DNA from: a bacterium
Lineage (GTDB): Bacteria; Patescibacteriota; Microgenomatia; Daviesbacterales; UBA10151
DNA: 52,536 bases
NCBI GenBank assembly: GCA_021786105.1
Contig: JAJYNW010000005.1
Coordinates: 1 to 52,536, forward strand
Direction: 5' to 3'
The stretch's first letter is position 1, and every line of letters starts with the position of its first letter. The position numbers were made by a program, and so were the translations under genes. The notes under the pieces are model-generated. The model was not told the origin of the DNA. It did no database searches and saw nothing but the letters and a program-made list of their open reading frames with translations. This document shows, piece after piece, positions 41,262 through 50,063 of this stretch.

Positions 41262-42491
41262 TTAATAAGTAATGATTTCAGTAATGTAGTTTCCGGAATA
41301 GTTACTCTTAAAGGAAACGTTAGGACCTTTCCAAGGATCAAGTAAATTATAATCATCACCATTTTTGGAGGTGACAACTACAAAATGGAATGGTTGGGCA
41401 TAAGTACTTGAAGTATACCCAATTCCCACAATTGCCCATTTGCCGGCGCTTAAGGCGTTATCCAGTGTTGAAGTGTTGGTTGTCCGGGAGGGGGAATTAA
41501 AGCCTAAAGAGGTTAGGGCAGACCACAAAAAGTCTCCGTCAAAGAAATAGGAATCGTTGCTGCCGATAGTGGCTGGGGTTTGGGAATTGCCGCGGTGGGT
41601 TAAAACCATAGCTACCGAAGAAACCAGACAACCGGCTAGACCAATAGAGTACCGGCTGTTGCCGATAGCCATATTTCCCCATCGGACATCACGTTGGGAA
41701 AAATAACCTGCCGGCCAAGAGGGATCGGCGTTGATTAAGGTTAAGCCTCCCTGACTCTGAACGAATGACCGGAAGGCAGCCAGCTGGGCTTCTGCTTGGG
41801 CAATCAATTTTTCGTAATTAGACTCATCACCCTGGGTTGCTGCCAATAACTGTTGTTTAGCCTTTTTCTGGTCAGCCAGTTGGGTTTGGTATACCACCAA
41901 ATCTTTCTTTAGCTTTTCCTCCTGGGCCTGTCTTGTTTCCTTGTCCGTTTTTTGGTCATGGTAGGCAGCTTTGGTGGCCTGAAGCTGGTATAACACTTTT
42001 TTATCATTGGCTTGGGCAACCTGGATATACTTCATTCTTTCCAACAGGTCGGCAAAACCATGGGAAGAAAAGATTAAATCTAAGATAGAGGGCTCTCCTT
42101 GCTTGTATGTCTGGGTGATCCGGACCAGCAGTAGTTCGGAGATGCTGTCCACATTGGCAGAGAGCTTGGTAATTCTTCCGGAAAGATCGGTTATTTCTGT
42201 TTCCAGTTTGGTAATCTGATAATTTGTATCGTCGATTTTGGCCTGAGTCAATCTGGTTTGCGCATCGATATAATCAAGCTGGGATTTAAGGGTTTTTTCC
42301 TGGCTTTTGGCTGCACTTAATCGGGATTCACAGTCATCTTTTACTTGTTGGTAACAGCTATGAGGGTCGGAGTCGCTTGCGCAACTATCCCCATCTCCGC
42401 AACTTTTAGCCAATGCAGAGGTTGGGGTAAAAATGAGAAGCATTAAAAAAGAGGTCACAACAACCAAGACAGAAATTCTCATACATGGCAT
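41262..42491 (-). CDS. EnvC/PcsB-like coiled-coil protein with C39-like cysteine peptidase domain
   Basis: A 409-residue secreted protein with a signal segment (ISVLVVVTSFLMLLIFTPTSALA) and a coiled coil (about 55-250) nearly identical in long stretches to the next gene (SHGFADLLERMKYIQVAQ; ATKAAYHDQKTDKETRQAQE). The C-terminal domain (about 265-409) starts YFSQRDVRWGNMAIG and carries Cys288 (GLAGCLVSS), His369 (PFHFVVV) and Asp385 (LLDPW), the triad of C39_2-type peptidases. It probably cleaves peptidoglycan peptides under FtsEX control. Its ATG overlaps the ftsX stop (TAATG). An alternative start is the ATG at 42482. Confidence 0.86.
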   Translation of the reverse strand: MPCMRISVLVVVTSFLMLLIFTPTSALAKSCGDGDSCASDSDPHSCYQQVKDDCESRLSAAKSQEKTLKSQLDYIDAQTRLTQAKIDDTNYQITKLETEITDLSGRITKLSANVDSISELLLVRITQTYKQGEPSILDLIFSSHGFADLLERMKYIQVAQANDKKVLYQLQATKAAYHDQKTDKETRQAQEEKLKKDLVVYQTQLADQKKAKQQLLAATQGDESNYEKLIAQAEAQLAAFRSFVQSQGGLTLINADPSWPAGYFSQRDVRWGNMAIGNSRYSIGLAGCLVSSVAMVLTHRGNSQTPATIGSNDSYFFDGDFLWSALTSLGFNSPSRTTNTSTLDNALSAGKWAIVGIGYTSSTYAQPFHFVVVTSKNGDDYNLLDPWKGPNVSFKSNYSGNYITEIITY

Positions 42492-43366
42492 TAAATTCTC
42501 AGGTAGCGGCGAACAGCCACAAAGGCTCCGACTCCGCCCACAAGTATTGCTACAACTACTTCGACGCCCAGAAGTCCTAGTAATAATACCGGAGAGAGTG
42601 CAAAGAATTGTCCAGCGGCTTCTCCTAAATTATTCCGCAAGACCGGTTCGAAATACCATAAAACTGCAAATGAGGTAATCCATCCTAAAAAGGCCCCAAT
42701 TAAGGCATAAACCACACCTTCCGTAATATAGGGAATACGGATAAACCAGGTGGAGGCGCCTAGAAGTTTCATGATTTCAATCTCGCTTCTTTTGATCCTG
42801 ATCTTAAAACCCACCACCATAACAATGATTAGAGTAGAGAAGGTAATTAAAAATCCCACAACTGCGCTACCGACAACCCTGATTAATCTTGTTGCTGATA
42901 CTAAAGAAGAGACGACATCTTCCGGAAAGACAACCTCCTCCACCACCGGTTCTTTCTTGACGATTTCGGCTACAGGTTTTAGATCCTCTGGGGTTTGGGT
43001 GGAAATCTCCAGGGAAGCAGGTAAGATATTGGCAGTTACCAATTCGAGCAACATGGGGTTATTTTTATTGCGTTCCCTATATATTTGCAAAGCATCATCT
43101 TTAGAAACAAATTTTAATTTAGTGACTTTACCGGTTTGGTTTAATGCGCCTTCGATTGCGTTTACATCTTGGTCAGTGGTACCATCTTTAAAGAAAGCAA
43201 TTGCCTGGGGTTTGCTCTCATAATACCTGAGGATTTGCTGGGAACAGATGGCCAAAAGTAAAAATCCGGAAAGAGTTAAGAAAGTTAAGAACATCACCAT
43301 GGAAGCAGCGAGTGCCTGGTAAGGTGTTCTCCTAATATTCTTTTTTACTGTGTTAAATAAATTCAT
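42491..43366 (-). CDS. ftsX: Cell division ABC-type permease FtsX
   Basis: A 291-residue membrane protein with a short cytoplasmic N terminus (TVKKNIRRTPYQALAASMVMFLTFLTLSGF), helix 1, an extracytoplasmic domain (about 45-165) that in other bacteria holds the hydrolase activator, and three C-terminal helices. The motif KRSEIEIMKLLGASTWFIRIPYITEG is typical of FtsX. With FtsE it converts ATP hydrolysis into activation of murein hydrolases at the septum. It is translationally coupled to the C39-domain hydrolase that follows. Confidence 0.95.
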   Translation of the reverse strand: MNLFNTVKKNIRRTPYQALAASMVMFLTFLTLSGFLLLAICSQQILRYYESKPQAIAFFKDGTTDQDVNAIEGALNQTGKVTKLKFVSKDDALQIYRERNKNNPMLLELVTANILPASLEISTQTPEDLKPVAEIVKKEPVVEEVVFPEDVVSSLVSATRLIRVVGSAVVGFLITFSTLIIVMVVGFKIRIKRSEIEIMKLLGASTWFIRIPYITEGVVYALIGAFLGWITSFAVLWYFEPVLRNNLGEAAGQFFALSPVLLLGLLGVEVVVAILVGGVGAFVAVRRYLRI

Positions 43367-43382
43367 TTTTAGTAGGGCTACC

Positions 43383-43434
43383 TTTTGACTTCGTCAAAAC
43401 GATCCTGTTGAAAATAGTTTACAACTATTTTCAA
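43383..43434 (-). repeat. Two hairpins in the ftsE-ftsX gap
   Basis: A perfect 10-bp inverted repeat, TTGAAAATAG/CTATTTTCAA (43408-43417 and 43425-43434, 7-nt loop), includes the ftsE stop codon. A 7-bp one follows, TTTTGAC/GTCAAAA (43383-43389 and 43393-43399, 3-nt loop). Neither is followed by a long T-tract. Confidence 0.65.
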
Positions 43435-44114
43435 TGAAACTCGTATTTTCCTTCTGTTTTGTCTTTGGTTACTTTGCCGTTTTTAATGGCAATGACCCGG
43501 CGTTTTTGCATATCAACAATTTCTTTATTGTGGGTGGCCATGACTACAGTTGTTCCCCATGAGTTGATCTCATTTAAAAGTTGCAGCACGGACCAGGATG
43601 TTTGTGGATCCAAGTTTCCAGTTGGTTCATCAGCAATTAATACTTTGGGTTTGCCGATAATTGCCCGGGCAATAGCTACCCGTTGGGCTTCGCCTCCGGA
43701 AAGCTGGCGGGGAAAAAGGTTCCGCCTGTCCCAGATTTCAAAAAGTTTAAGGGTCCGCTCAACTTCTTTATGAATCTCAGCTTCCGGGGTGTTTCTGACC
43801 TGTAAAGCCAAGGCCACATTTTCAAAAACAGTTTTGTCATCCAATAGTTTATTGTCCTGAAAGACAAAACCAATTTTTCTCCGGTACTCGGGAATGTCCT
43901 GCGGCTTTATTTTGGTGATATCAACATCATCTAGGAGGATTTTGCCTGAATTGGGCAGGTATTCCCTGGTTAAAAGCCTGAGTAAAGTAGATTTCCCGGC
44001 ACCCGAAGGTCCAACAACAAAAACAAATTCCCCGTTTTTAATCTCTAGATTAATATCCTCAAGGGCAGTAATTGATGAGCTAAATTTTTTAGAGACATTT
44101 TGAAAAGAGATCAT
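43431..44114 (-). CDS. ftsE: Cell division ATP-binding protein FtsE
   Basis: A 227-residue ABC ATPase partner of FtsX. Walker A GPSGAGKSTLLRLL, Q-loop FVFQDNKLL, signature LSGGEAQRVAIARAI, Walker B VLIADEPTGNLD and switch His MATHNKE are all present. The start MISFQNVSKKF gives the usual length. It lies 6 nt after the OB-like protein gene. The gap to ftsX (64 bp) contains two hairpins, in contrast to the tight spacing elsewhere in the operon. Confidence 0.96.
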   Translation of the reverse strand: MISFQNVSKKFSSSITALEDINLEIKNGEFVFVVGPSGAGKSTLLRLLTREYLPNSGKILLDDVDITKIKPQDIPEYRRKIGFVFQDNKLLDDKTVFENVALALQVRNTPEAEIHKEVERTLKLFEIWDRRNLFPRQLSGGEAQRVAIARAIIGKPKVLIADEPTGNLDPQTSWSVLQLLNEINSWGTTVVMATHNKEIVDMQKRRVIAIKNGKVTKDKTEGKYEFH

Positions 44115-44120
44115 CGAGCT

Positions 44121-44552
44121 TCATTTAACTTCTACTTTACCCACATCCATCAGCCAACCTTCTTTAATGGCTTTTTGTGTTTCCCCAAAAACCTTAACCT
44201 TTTTACCTTCGTATTGGCTTAAATCAACTACGGATGAAGTAAGGGCTACAGGCACAGCTCCGTCCCGAATTAGTAAATGTGTGCCTTCACTGTAATCATC
44301 CCCCTTTGAATCATCTTTTTTCTGGATTGTGCCTTCAGCAAAATCTCGGAAGGTGCGGTTGTCTTGTTGGGCTGTTTTGGCAACTTGGGTTGTTGCTGCC
44401 GTAGAAGAAGCAGCTTTTCCTTTTGCGGAACCTGCAAAAAGATATCCGGATGCGGCGCCTAAAACAACAGAAAGAACGAGAATAGAGATAAAAATCTTGT
44501 TTAAGCTGAAGTTACTCAAAGTTTTGAGAGGCAAAGTGACAGGGTTTTGCAT
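44121..44552 (-). CDS. Anchored protein with OB-fold-like C-terminal domain
   Basis: A 143-residue protein with an N-terminal membrane helix (IFISILVLSVVLGAASGYLFAG), a Ser/Thr/Ala-rich spacer and a small C-terminal beta domain (THLLIRDGAVPVALTSSVVDLSQYEGKKVKVFGETQKA...GKVEVK) that looks like an OB-fold or bacterial-OB module. I recognise no named family. The domain would lie outside the membrane. It is encoded between prfB and ftsE on one transcript, so a cell-envelope role linked to FtsEX is possible. Confidence 0.7.
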   Translation of the reverse strand: MQNPVTLPLKTLSNFSLNKIFISILVLSVVLGAASGYLFAGSAKGKAASSTAATTQVAKTAQQDNRTFRDFAEGTIQKKDDSKGDDYSEGTHLLIRDGAVPVALTSSVVDLSQYEGKKVKVFGETQKAIKEGWLMDVGKVEVK

Positions 44553-44601
44553 GTAGGTTTATTGTAACCATTTTGGAATCGATTTGTCCAGACCTGACTG
44601 G

Positions 44602-45678
44602 TTATTTCCCAAAGCTGCGAAGTTCCGATTCGATAAATTGGTCCAAGTCGCCGTCCAAAACTGCATCCGTATCGGAAGTTTCTGCTTCTGTTCTTAAGTC
44701 TTTAACCATATGATAAGGATGCAAGACATAAGAACGGATCTGGGTTCCCCAGGAAGCCTGGGTTTTCCCGCCTTTTAATTCAGCTTCAGTTTTCTTTTCT
44801 TCTTCTTGTTTCCTTGCCCAAAGTTTAGCCCGAAGGAGAGCCATGGCGTTTTCCCGGTTTTGCAGCTGTGACCGTTCAGTTTGGCAGGTAACCACAATAC
44901 CTGTAGGGATATGCTTTAACCTCACCGCAGTATTTACCTTGTTAACATTTTGGCCTCCGGCACCCCCAGATCTAAAGGCTTCAAACTCAATCTCGTCCGG
45001 CTTGATTTCAACCTCGGTCTCGTTTTCGATAACCGGCAGGACTTCCACTAAGGCAAAGGAAGTTTGACGAAGGTTATCAGCATTGAAAGGGGACTGGCGG
45101 ACTAGGCGGTGTGTTCCGGCTTCACCTTTGAGATAGCCATAGGCATATGATGCATGCACAATCATTGAGATGGACTTATAACCTGCTTCCTCCCCGAAAC
45201 TTTCATCAGTGATTTCGTATTTCCAGCCCTTACGCTCAAAATAGCGCTGGTACATCCGGGCAAGCATTGCGGCCCAATCCATCGCTTCGACCCCACCAGC
45301 TCCTGCATGAACTGATAAGATTGCTTCTGATTCATCATGGGGACCGGAAAGGAAAAGCCGAAGTTCGAGGTTATCCAGAAACTCCTCAATTTCATTTGCT
45401 TCCTTTTCTAAATCCTGCTGCATCTCTGATTCGTTGGATAACTCCACTGCATTATTAATTCTGTTTTCCAGTTCGTCCAACGCTCCGAGAAGCTTTTGCT
45501 TTTCCGAAAGATCCTGGGAGACTTTACGGGCGGTTTCCTGGTCATTCCAAAAATCAGAGTGGTTCATCTGGGCTTCCAGTTCACGGATTTCGGCACGTAT
45601 TTTATCCCGGTCAAATTGACAGACAACTTTAGTAAACCTTTCCTTTAGATCATTTAGTTTTTTCTGCAGCTCTTCCAT
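44602..45678 (-). CDS. prfB: Peptide chain release factor 2
   Basis: A 358-residue RF2 that ends translation at UGA and UAA. The stop-codon recognition tripeptide region RQSPFN and the catalytic loop [20 protein letters not shown] (GGQ) are present, as is [20 protein letters not shown]. The frame is continuous from the ATG; the N-terminal region where many bacteria place a programmed frameshift (here [12 protein letters not shown]) has no in-frame stop. Together with TGA stops in other genes this argues for the standard bacterial code. It is the first gene of the ftsEX transcript. Confidence 0.96.
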   Translation of the reverse strand: MEELQKKLNDLKERFTKVVCQFDRDKIRAEIRELEAQMNHSDFWNDQETARKVSQDLSEKQKLLGALDELENRINNAVELSNESEMQQDLEKEANEIEEFLDNLELRLFLSGPHDESEAILSVHAGAGGVEAMDWAAMLARMYQRYFERKGWKYEITDESFGEEAGYKSISMIVHASYAYGYLKGEAGTHRLVRQSPFNADNLRQTSFALVEVLPVIENETEVEIKPDEIEFEAFRSGGAGGQNVNKVNTAVRLKHIPTGIVVTCQTERSQLQNRENAMALLRAKLWARKQEEEKKTEAELKGGKTQASWGTQIRSYVLHPYHMVKDLRTEAETSDTDAVLDGDLDQFIESELRSFGK

Positions 45679-45690
45679 AAGTATGAGGGA

Positions 45691-45699
45691 ATTATATCA
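45691..45699 (-). promoter_or_regulatory. Extended -10 promoter of prfB
   Basis: On the minus strand TGATATAAT, an extended -10 (TGN-TATAAT), 12 nt before the prfB ATG. No strong -35 is visible, as is usual for extended -10 promoters. Confidence 0.6.
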
Positions 45700-45737
45700 G
45701 GTTTAAAATTGGAGGTGTCGCAGAGAGGCAGAAGTTA

Positions 45738-46061
45738 TTAGCCTTGTAAAGACCTTTGATGGCGGCCTCTCCTGGCTTTTTGTCTTCCAATCTCTAGCCA
45801 TTCCATAACTTGCTCGCGAGGTGAAAATACTAATTCCTCATCAGATATTTGGAGAAGTTTAGTAATCTTATCAAATAGCTCTTCTGAAGGAGAATATTTA
45901 TTGCCCTCAATTTGACTAATATGACTTGGCCTGTAATTTCCTAAATCTTTGGCAAAATCTTCCATATAAATTCCCAGAAACCACCTTCTGGATCTTATTC
46001 TAGTCCCCAATGGTATTTCACCTTCAGAAGGAATAGTAGGCTCTGTCTCTCTTCTTCCCAT
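45738..46061 (-). CDS. XRE-family helix-turn-helix regulator
   Basis: A 107-residue protein with a central HTH domain (about residues 18-76): LGTRIRSRRWFLGIYMEDFAKDL and YRPSHISQIEGNKYSPSEELFDKITKLLQISDEEL, the latter covering the recognition helix region. A basic C-terminal tail (GRQKARRGRHQRSLQG) follows. The target is unknown. It is divergent from tsaB; a TTGCTT-N17-TAAACT promoter lies on its strand just upstream. A small cytoplasmic regulator without sensor domain. Confidence 0.8.
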   Translation of the reverse strand: MGRRETEPTIPSEGEIPLGTRIRSRRWFLGIYMEDFAKDLGNYRPSHISQIEGNKYSPSEELFDKITKLLQISDEELVFSPREQVMEWLEIGRQKARRGRHQRSLQG

Positions 46062-46128
46062 AATTCTGGTAGTTTAACATGAATTAGCCGTAAAAGCAAT
46101 TATTATAGGTTATAATACACAAGGATAG

Positions 46129-46134
46129 TATAAT
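46129..46134 (+). promoter_or_regulatory. -10 box of tsaB
   Basis: A perfect TATAAT ending 6 nt before the tsaB ATG; a second TATAAT lies at 46111-46116. No clear -35 is visible, and there is no ribosome binding site. Confidence 0.6.
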
Positions 46135-46140
46135 TATTTT

Positions 46141-46449
46141 ATGGTTTTGTATATTAATACCAAAGATATGAATGTAGTGACTGTGGCCTTGAAGGAAGGT
46201 GAAGAGGTAGTGGATTCTTTGAGTGAGGAAAACGAATGGGGGTCACAAGTCCTTTTGCCGTTGATTGAGAAAATACTTAAAAAGAATAAGTTGGAGTTTA
46301 AGGATTTAACTGCAATTGAAGCGGAAGAGGGACCGGGGTCTTTTACCGGACTGCGGGTGGGCGCTTCGGTTGCCCAGGCTTTAGGATTTTCCTTGAATAT
46401 CCCGGTTAATGGAAAACTTAACAAACCCCTAGACCTTAAGTATACTTAG
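46141..46449 (+). CDS. tsaB: Short TsaB-like protein (N-terminal half only)
   Basis: A 102-residue protein matching the N-terminal half of TsaB (YeaZ), the scaffold that binds TsaD in t6A synthesis. It has the N-terminal ASKHA-type strand (MVLYINTKDMNVVTVAL) and the hallmark GPGSFTGLRVGASVAQALG. Typical TsaB proteins have 200-230 residues; here the stop follows soon after GFSLNIPVNG and the next gene starts 3 nt later. The remaining part would keep the TsaD-facing helix, so it may be functional, but truncation by mutation cannot be excluded. Confidence 0.85.
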   Translation: MVLYINTKDMNVVTVALKEGEEVVDSLSEENEWGSQVLLPLIEKILKKNKLEFKDLTAIEAEEGPGSFTGLRVGASVAQALGFSLNIPVNGKLNKPLDLKYT

Positions 46450-46452
46450 GGA

Positions 46453-47346
46453 GTGAAGAAAAAAATCCTTCATTATTTTATCCCCCACACTGAAACCCAC
46501 CAGAAGGCTCATCTTCTATCCTGGAAATACTTATTTATTTACCTTTTATTATTTGTTCTGCTGCGGACGGTAATTGATGTTGTTAATGTTTACCGGCCGG
46601 GTGTTTTAGGGATTAGCTCCAATATCAGCGTTTCCCGGATTATTGAAGATACTAACAAAGAAAGACAGAAAGCCGGGTTGCCGTCCGTTTCTGAAAATAC
46701 CGAATTGGATGAGGCGGCGATGGCCAAAGCCAAAAACATGTTTGCGGAGAATTACTGGGCGCATTTTTCTCCATCCGGTAAAGACCCCTGGGGATTTATT
46801 TTGGCTTCCGGCTATAAGTTTTCCTATGCCGGAGAAAATTTGGCCCGTAATTTTTACAACTCGGATGATGTTGTAGTAGCCTGGATGAATTCGCCCTCTC
46901 ACCGGGACAATATTTTAAATTCCCACTACCAGGATATTGGAGTGGCGGTTTTGGATGGGGTATTAAACGGCCAGCAGACTACTTTAGTGGTGCAAATGTT
47001 TGGCAGGAATTATGATTCAGCTGTCCCTGCCCCTCAGGCTGATGCAGGCGGAACCAAATCTAACTTATCTCCGGAAGTTCTCCAGCAACCGCAAACTCCA
47101 CTTGTAGCCGGATCTTCTTCCCAAGCTGTGGCTCCTACCTCTAAACCTTTGTTAGATCCTTATGCCGTAACCAGGACTTCTGGAATTATCTTGCTTTCCT
47201 TTATTTTTATCCTTTTGTCCCTGGACTTTATTATTTTGAAAAAACGGGGAGTGTTCAGGTTGTCTTCACACCATGTAGCGCACTTGGGGCTTATGACTTT
47301 AGGGGGCGCCTCACTTCTTTTGAGTAAGGTTGGGGAGATTCTATGA
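46453..47346 (+). CDS. CAP (SCP/PR1)-domain membrane protein
   Basis: A 297-residue protein with an N-terminal membrane helix (YLFIYLLLFVLLRTVIDVV), an extracellular CAP domain (about residues 58-185: RIIEDTNKERQKAGLP, NYWAHFSPSGKDPW, YAGENLARNF, VAWMNSPSHRDNIL, VVQMFGRN) and two more helices at the C terminus (IILLSFIFILLSLDFII; LGLMTLGGASLLL). The His and Glu of the CAP cleft are present (WAHFSPSG, GENLA, SHRDN). The function of bacterial CAP domains is poorly known. The start is GTG, 3 nt after tsaB; TATACT lies 6 nt before it. The stop overlaps the next gene (ATGA). Confidence 0.9.
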   Translation: MKKKILHYFIPHTETHQKAHLLSWKYLFIYLLLFVLLRTVIDVVNVYRPGVLGISSNISVSRIIEDTNKERQKAGLPSVSENTELDEAAMAKAKNMFAENYWAHFSPSGKDPWGFILASGYKFSYAGENLARNFYNSDDVVVAWMNSPSHRDNILNSHYQDIGVAVLDGVLNGQQTTLVVQMFGRNYDSAVPAPQADAGGTKSNLSPEVLQQPQTPLVAGSSSQAVAPTSKPLLDPYAVTRTSGIILLSFIFILLSLDFIILKKRGVFRLSSHHVAHLGLMTLGGASLLLSKVGEIL

Positions 47347-47615
47347 GAATTTTTAATTTTAAATTTTCAATTTTCAAAAAAGTAAACTTGATGTGGATTT
47401 TTGTAGGAGCTACACCGCTATTTTTGGTGGTTCTTTATTACACCAGGTATTTACCTCAGTTGCAGCTTAAGGTGCTCCTAATTGCCTCGCTTTTTTACCT
47501 GGCTTTAGCCTTTATGTATCACCAAAAGGATAAAACTTTGACATTTGAGATAATTATAGAATATATTCTTATAGCTGCTCTGGCCTTGGTAATTGTACAA
47601 GGCATCTTTTTTTAA
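47343..47615 (+). CDS. Small three-helix membrane protein
   Basis: A 90-residue hydrophobic protein with three predicted helices (WIFVGATPLFLVVLYY; VLLIASLFYLALAFMY; IIEYILIAALALVIVQGIFF) joined by short loops. No domain is recognised. The start overlaps the CAP-domain gene by 4 bp and the end lies 3 nt before rmlA, so it is produced with both. A helper for the CAP protein is possible but only by position. Confidence 0.7.
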   Translation: MRIFNFKFSIFKKVNLMWIFVGATPLFLVVLYYTRYLPQLQLKVLLIASLFYLALAFMYHQKDKTLTFEIIIEYILIAALALVIVQGIFF

Positions 47616-47618
47616 CCA

Positions 47619-48494
47619 ATGAAAGGTATCATACTTGCAGGCGGTTCCGGAACAAGGCTTTATCCTCTAACTTTGGCTGTCAGTAAACAGCTTTTACCAA
47701 TTTTTGATAAACCGACAATTTATTATCCTTTGTCCACATTAATGCAGGCAGGAATTCGGGATATTTTGATTATTTCTACGGAAAAAGATTTACCAAGATT
47801 TTCTGATTTATTAGGAACAGGAGAAAAGATAGGATGCAATTTTTCTTACAAAGTACAGGCCCAGCCGCGGGGATTGGCCGATGCGTACATTGTAGGGGAA
47901 GAATTTATCGGTCAGGACAAAGTTGCCATGATTTTAGGGGACAATGTTTTTTATGGATCCACTATCGGAAAGAAATTGTCTGATTTTGCCGATGTTGATG
48001 GGGCAGTTGGATTTGCTGCTCCGGTAAATGATCCGCGGAGATATGGAGTTTACGAGTTCGATGACCAGATGAATGTCTTGTCAATTGAGGAGAAACCGGA
48101 ACATCCCAAGTCTAATTATGCCAATGCCGGTTTGTATTTTACTGACAACGAGGTAGTAGAAATTGCTAAAAACGTTAAGCCTTCGGGCCGGGGTGAAATA
48201 GAAATCACCTCAGTTTTAGATGCATATTTAAAAAAGGGGAAGCTTAAAGTTTGTTTATTGGATAGGGGTACCGCTTGGCTGGATACAGGAACCTTTGCCT
48301 CGATGAACCAGGCCTCGCAATTTGTCCAGGTAATTGAAGAGAGGCAGGGTTTAAAGATAGGCTGTATTGAAGAGGTGGCGTATAAAAAAGGCTTTATTAA
48401 TAAGGATCAGTTAATAAAATTAGCTGAGCCTCTTTTGAAAAGTGGCTACGGCCAGTACCTAATGGACATTGCGCAGGAGAAGATAGGTAAATGA
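47619..48494 (+). CDS. rmlA: Glucose-1-phosphate thymidylyltransferase
   Basis: A 291-residue nucleotidyltransferase that joins dTTP and glucose 1-phosphate to dTDP-glucose, the first step of dTDP-L-rhamnose synthesis. Signature [13 protein letters not shown] at the N terminus, [20 protein letters not shown], the metal Asp in [10 protein letters not shown] and [20 protein letters not shown]. The length is as expected. It overlaps rmlB by 4 bp. Confidence 0.95.
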   Translation: MKGIILAGGSGTRLYPLTLAVSKQLLPIFDKPTIYYPLSTLMQAGIRDILIISTEKDLPRFSDLLGTGEKIGCNFSYKVQAQPRGLADAYIVGEEFIGQDKVAMILGDNVFYGSTIGKKLSDFADVDGAVGFAAPVNDPRRYGVYEFDDQMNVLSIEEKPEHPKSNYANAGLYFTDNEVVEIAKNVKPSGRGEIEITSVLDAYLKKGKLKVCLLDRGTAWLDTGTFASMNQASQFVQVIEERQGLKIGCIEEVAYKKGFINKDQLIKLAEPLLKSGYGQYLMDIAQEKIGK

Positions 48495-49501
48495 AGATTT
48501 TAGTTACTGGCGGTTGCGGTTTTATTGGGTCAAATTTTATCCGCTATTGGTCAAAAGCTCATCCGGATGATCAGGTAATAAACTTTGATAAGTTAACTTA
48601 TGCTGGGCATCTTTCTTCAACAAAAGATTTTGCCGATAATCCCAGCTACAAATTTATTCAGGGAGACATTTGTGATGAAGAATTGGTGAGCCAGGCAATG
48701 GAAGGGGTTGATACCGTGGTCCATTTTGCGGCTGAATCGCACGTTGACCGTTCCGTTTTGGATCCGATGGTTTTTATAAAAACAAACGTTTTAGGAACCG
48801 GAATACTTCTCAACACGGCCTTAAAACATTCAGTAAAGCGATTTCACCACGTCTCAACGGATGAAGTCTTTGGTCAACTAAAACCAGGAGAAGATCCCTG
48901 GACAGAGGATAGTAAATATATGCCAAGGACTCCTTATTCTGCCTCCAAAGCCGGGTCTGACCATCTGGTTCGGGCATATTTTGAAACTTATGGTTTGCCA
49001 GTAACAATTACCAATTGTGCCAATAATTTTGGTTTTTACCACGACCCGGAAAAATTAATTCCCCGATTTATTACCAACCTTTTGCTGGATAAAAAAGTTC
49101 CCTTAATGGGTAAAGGGGAAAATATCCGGGAGTGGTTATTTGCGGAAGACCATGCCCGAGCTATTGATTTGGTAATCCAGAAAGGTGAAATAGGAGAAAC
49201 TTACTGTGTAGGTGGGGAGGCAAAAACTAATTTAGAGGTGACGAAAGCAATCTTAAAGTTTTTAGGTAAGGATGAATCCTGGATCGAATATGTTGAACAC
49301 CGGTTAGGCCATGATTTTCGCTATGGTTTAGATGACGCCAAACTTAGAAAATTAGGATGGAAACCGGAACATGATTTTGATACTTGGCTTGAAAAAACCG
49401 TTAAATGGTACCAGGATAACAAGTGGTGGTGGGAACCGCTACTAAAAGATAAACCTGTGGTTGACAGGATAGCTCAAAAAAATTATGTCCAAAGCGTCTG
49501 A
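48491..49501 (+). CDS. rmlB: dTDP-glucose 4,6-dehydratase
   Basis: A 336-residue extended SDR enzyme that turns dTDP-glucose into dTDP-4-keto-6-deoxyglucose. It has the NAD motif [22 protein letters not shown], the catalytic HVSTDEVFG (Asp-Glu pair) and YSASK (Tyr-x-x-x-Lys), [17 protein letters not shown] and [14 protein letters not shown]. These identify RmlB rather than a generic epimerase. It overlaps rmlC by 17 bp. Confidence 0.95.
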   Translation: MKILVTGGCGFIGSNFIRYWSKAHPDDQVINFDKLTYAGHLSSTKDFADNPSYKFIQGDICDEELVSQAMEGVDTVVHFAAESHVDRSVLDPMVFIKTNVLGTGILLNTALKHSVKRFHHVSTDEVFGQLKPGEDPWTEDSKYMPRTPYSASKAGSDHLVRAYFETYGLPVTITNCANNFGFYHDPEKLIPRFITNLLLDKKVPLMGKGENIREWLFAEDHARAIDLVIQKGEIGETYCVGGEAKTNLEVTKAILKFLGKDESWIEYVEHRLGHDFRYGLDDAKLRKLGWKPEHDFDTWLEKTVKWYQDNKWWWEPLLKDKPVVDRIAQKNYVQSV

Positions 49502-50063
49502 ACATATTAAAACAACCGGAATAGAAGGTCTTTTTGTCATCGAACGGGAGACTCTTGATGATAGCAGAGGCTTCTTTAGAGAAGTTTTTCATCTTGATGA
49601 ACTGGAAGAAGTCCTAGGGTATAAGTTTGATGGAGTACAAATGAACCATTCGATGTCTAAGCCAGGGGTGGTTAGGGGAATTCATCCTGATCCTTGGGAT
49701 AAGTTAATCTATCCTGCCAGCGGCAAAGTATTTACAGCCATTGCTGATATTGACCCTAAGTCTCCAACATTTAAAAAGGTAGAGACCTTTACTATGGATG
49801 ATGATCATCGTTATGCTCTTTTTATTCGCAAGGGTTTGGGTAACAGTTTATGTGCCGTGGGAGAAGAACCTGTTAACTATATTTATTTGGTTACTTCTTA
49901 TTGGGATGGGAATTTGTTAAGCGGAATGAGGGCAGTAGCCTACAACGATCCGGATCTAAATATTGCCTGGCCGGTTGAAAACCCGATTATTTCCGAAAAA
50001 GATTTGCATAATAAAACTTTAAGGGAACATTATCAGGAGGAATATCCGGAGCTTTTTAGATGA
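49485..50063 (+). CDS. rmlC: dTDP-4-dehydrorhamnose 3,5-epimerase (RmlC-like)
   Basis: A 192-residue cupin-fold epimerase, the third step of dTDP-rhamnose synthesis. Motifs: DDSRGFFREVFH, NHSMSKPGVVRGIHPDPWDKLIY (catalytic His in RGIH), KVFTAIADID and an IAWPVENPIISEKD C-terminal segment. The usual RGxHxQ is here RGIHPDPWDK and the usual YxxxxxY pattern is altered, so this is a somewhat divergent RmlC. Position between rmlB and rmlD supports the assignment. Confidence 0.88.
   Translation: MSKASEHIKTTGIEGLFVIERETLDDSRGFFREVFHLDELEEVLGYKFDGVQMNHSMSKPGVVRGIHPDPWDKLIYPASGKVFTAIADIDPKSPTFKKVETFTMDDDHRYALFIRKGLGNSLCAVGEEPVNYIYLVTSYWDGNLLSGMRAVAYNDPDLNIAWPVENPIISEKDLHNKTLREHYQEEYPELFR

Noticed and set aside
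5372-44114. UGA recoding as in Gracilibacteria or Absconditabacteria
   Set aside because: fba, lon and ftsE end in TGA at the expected place, no gene has internal in-frame TGA, and RF2 is present.
44602-45678. Programmed frameshift in prfB
   Set aside because: The frame is continuous through the N-terminal region that normally contains the in-frame TGA; no slippery CTTTGA-like site is seen.
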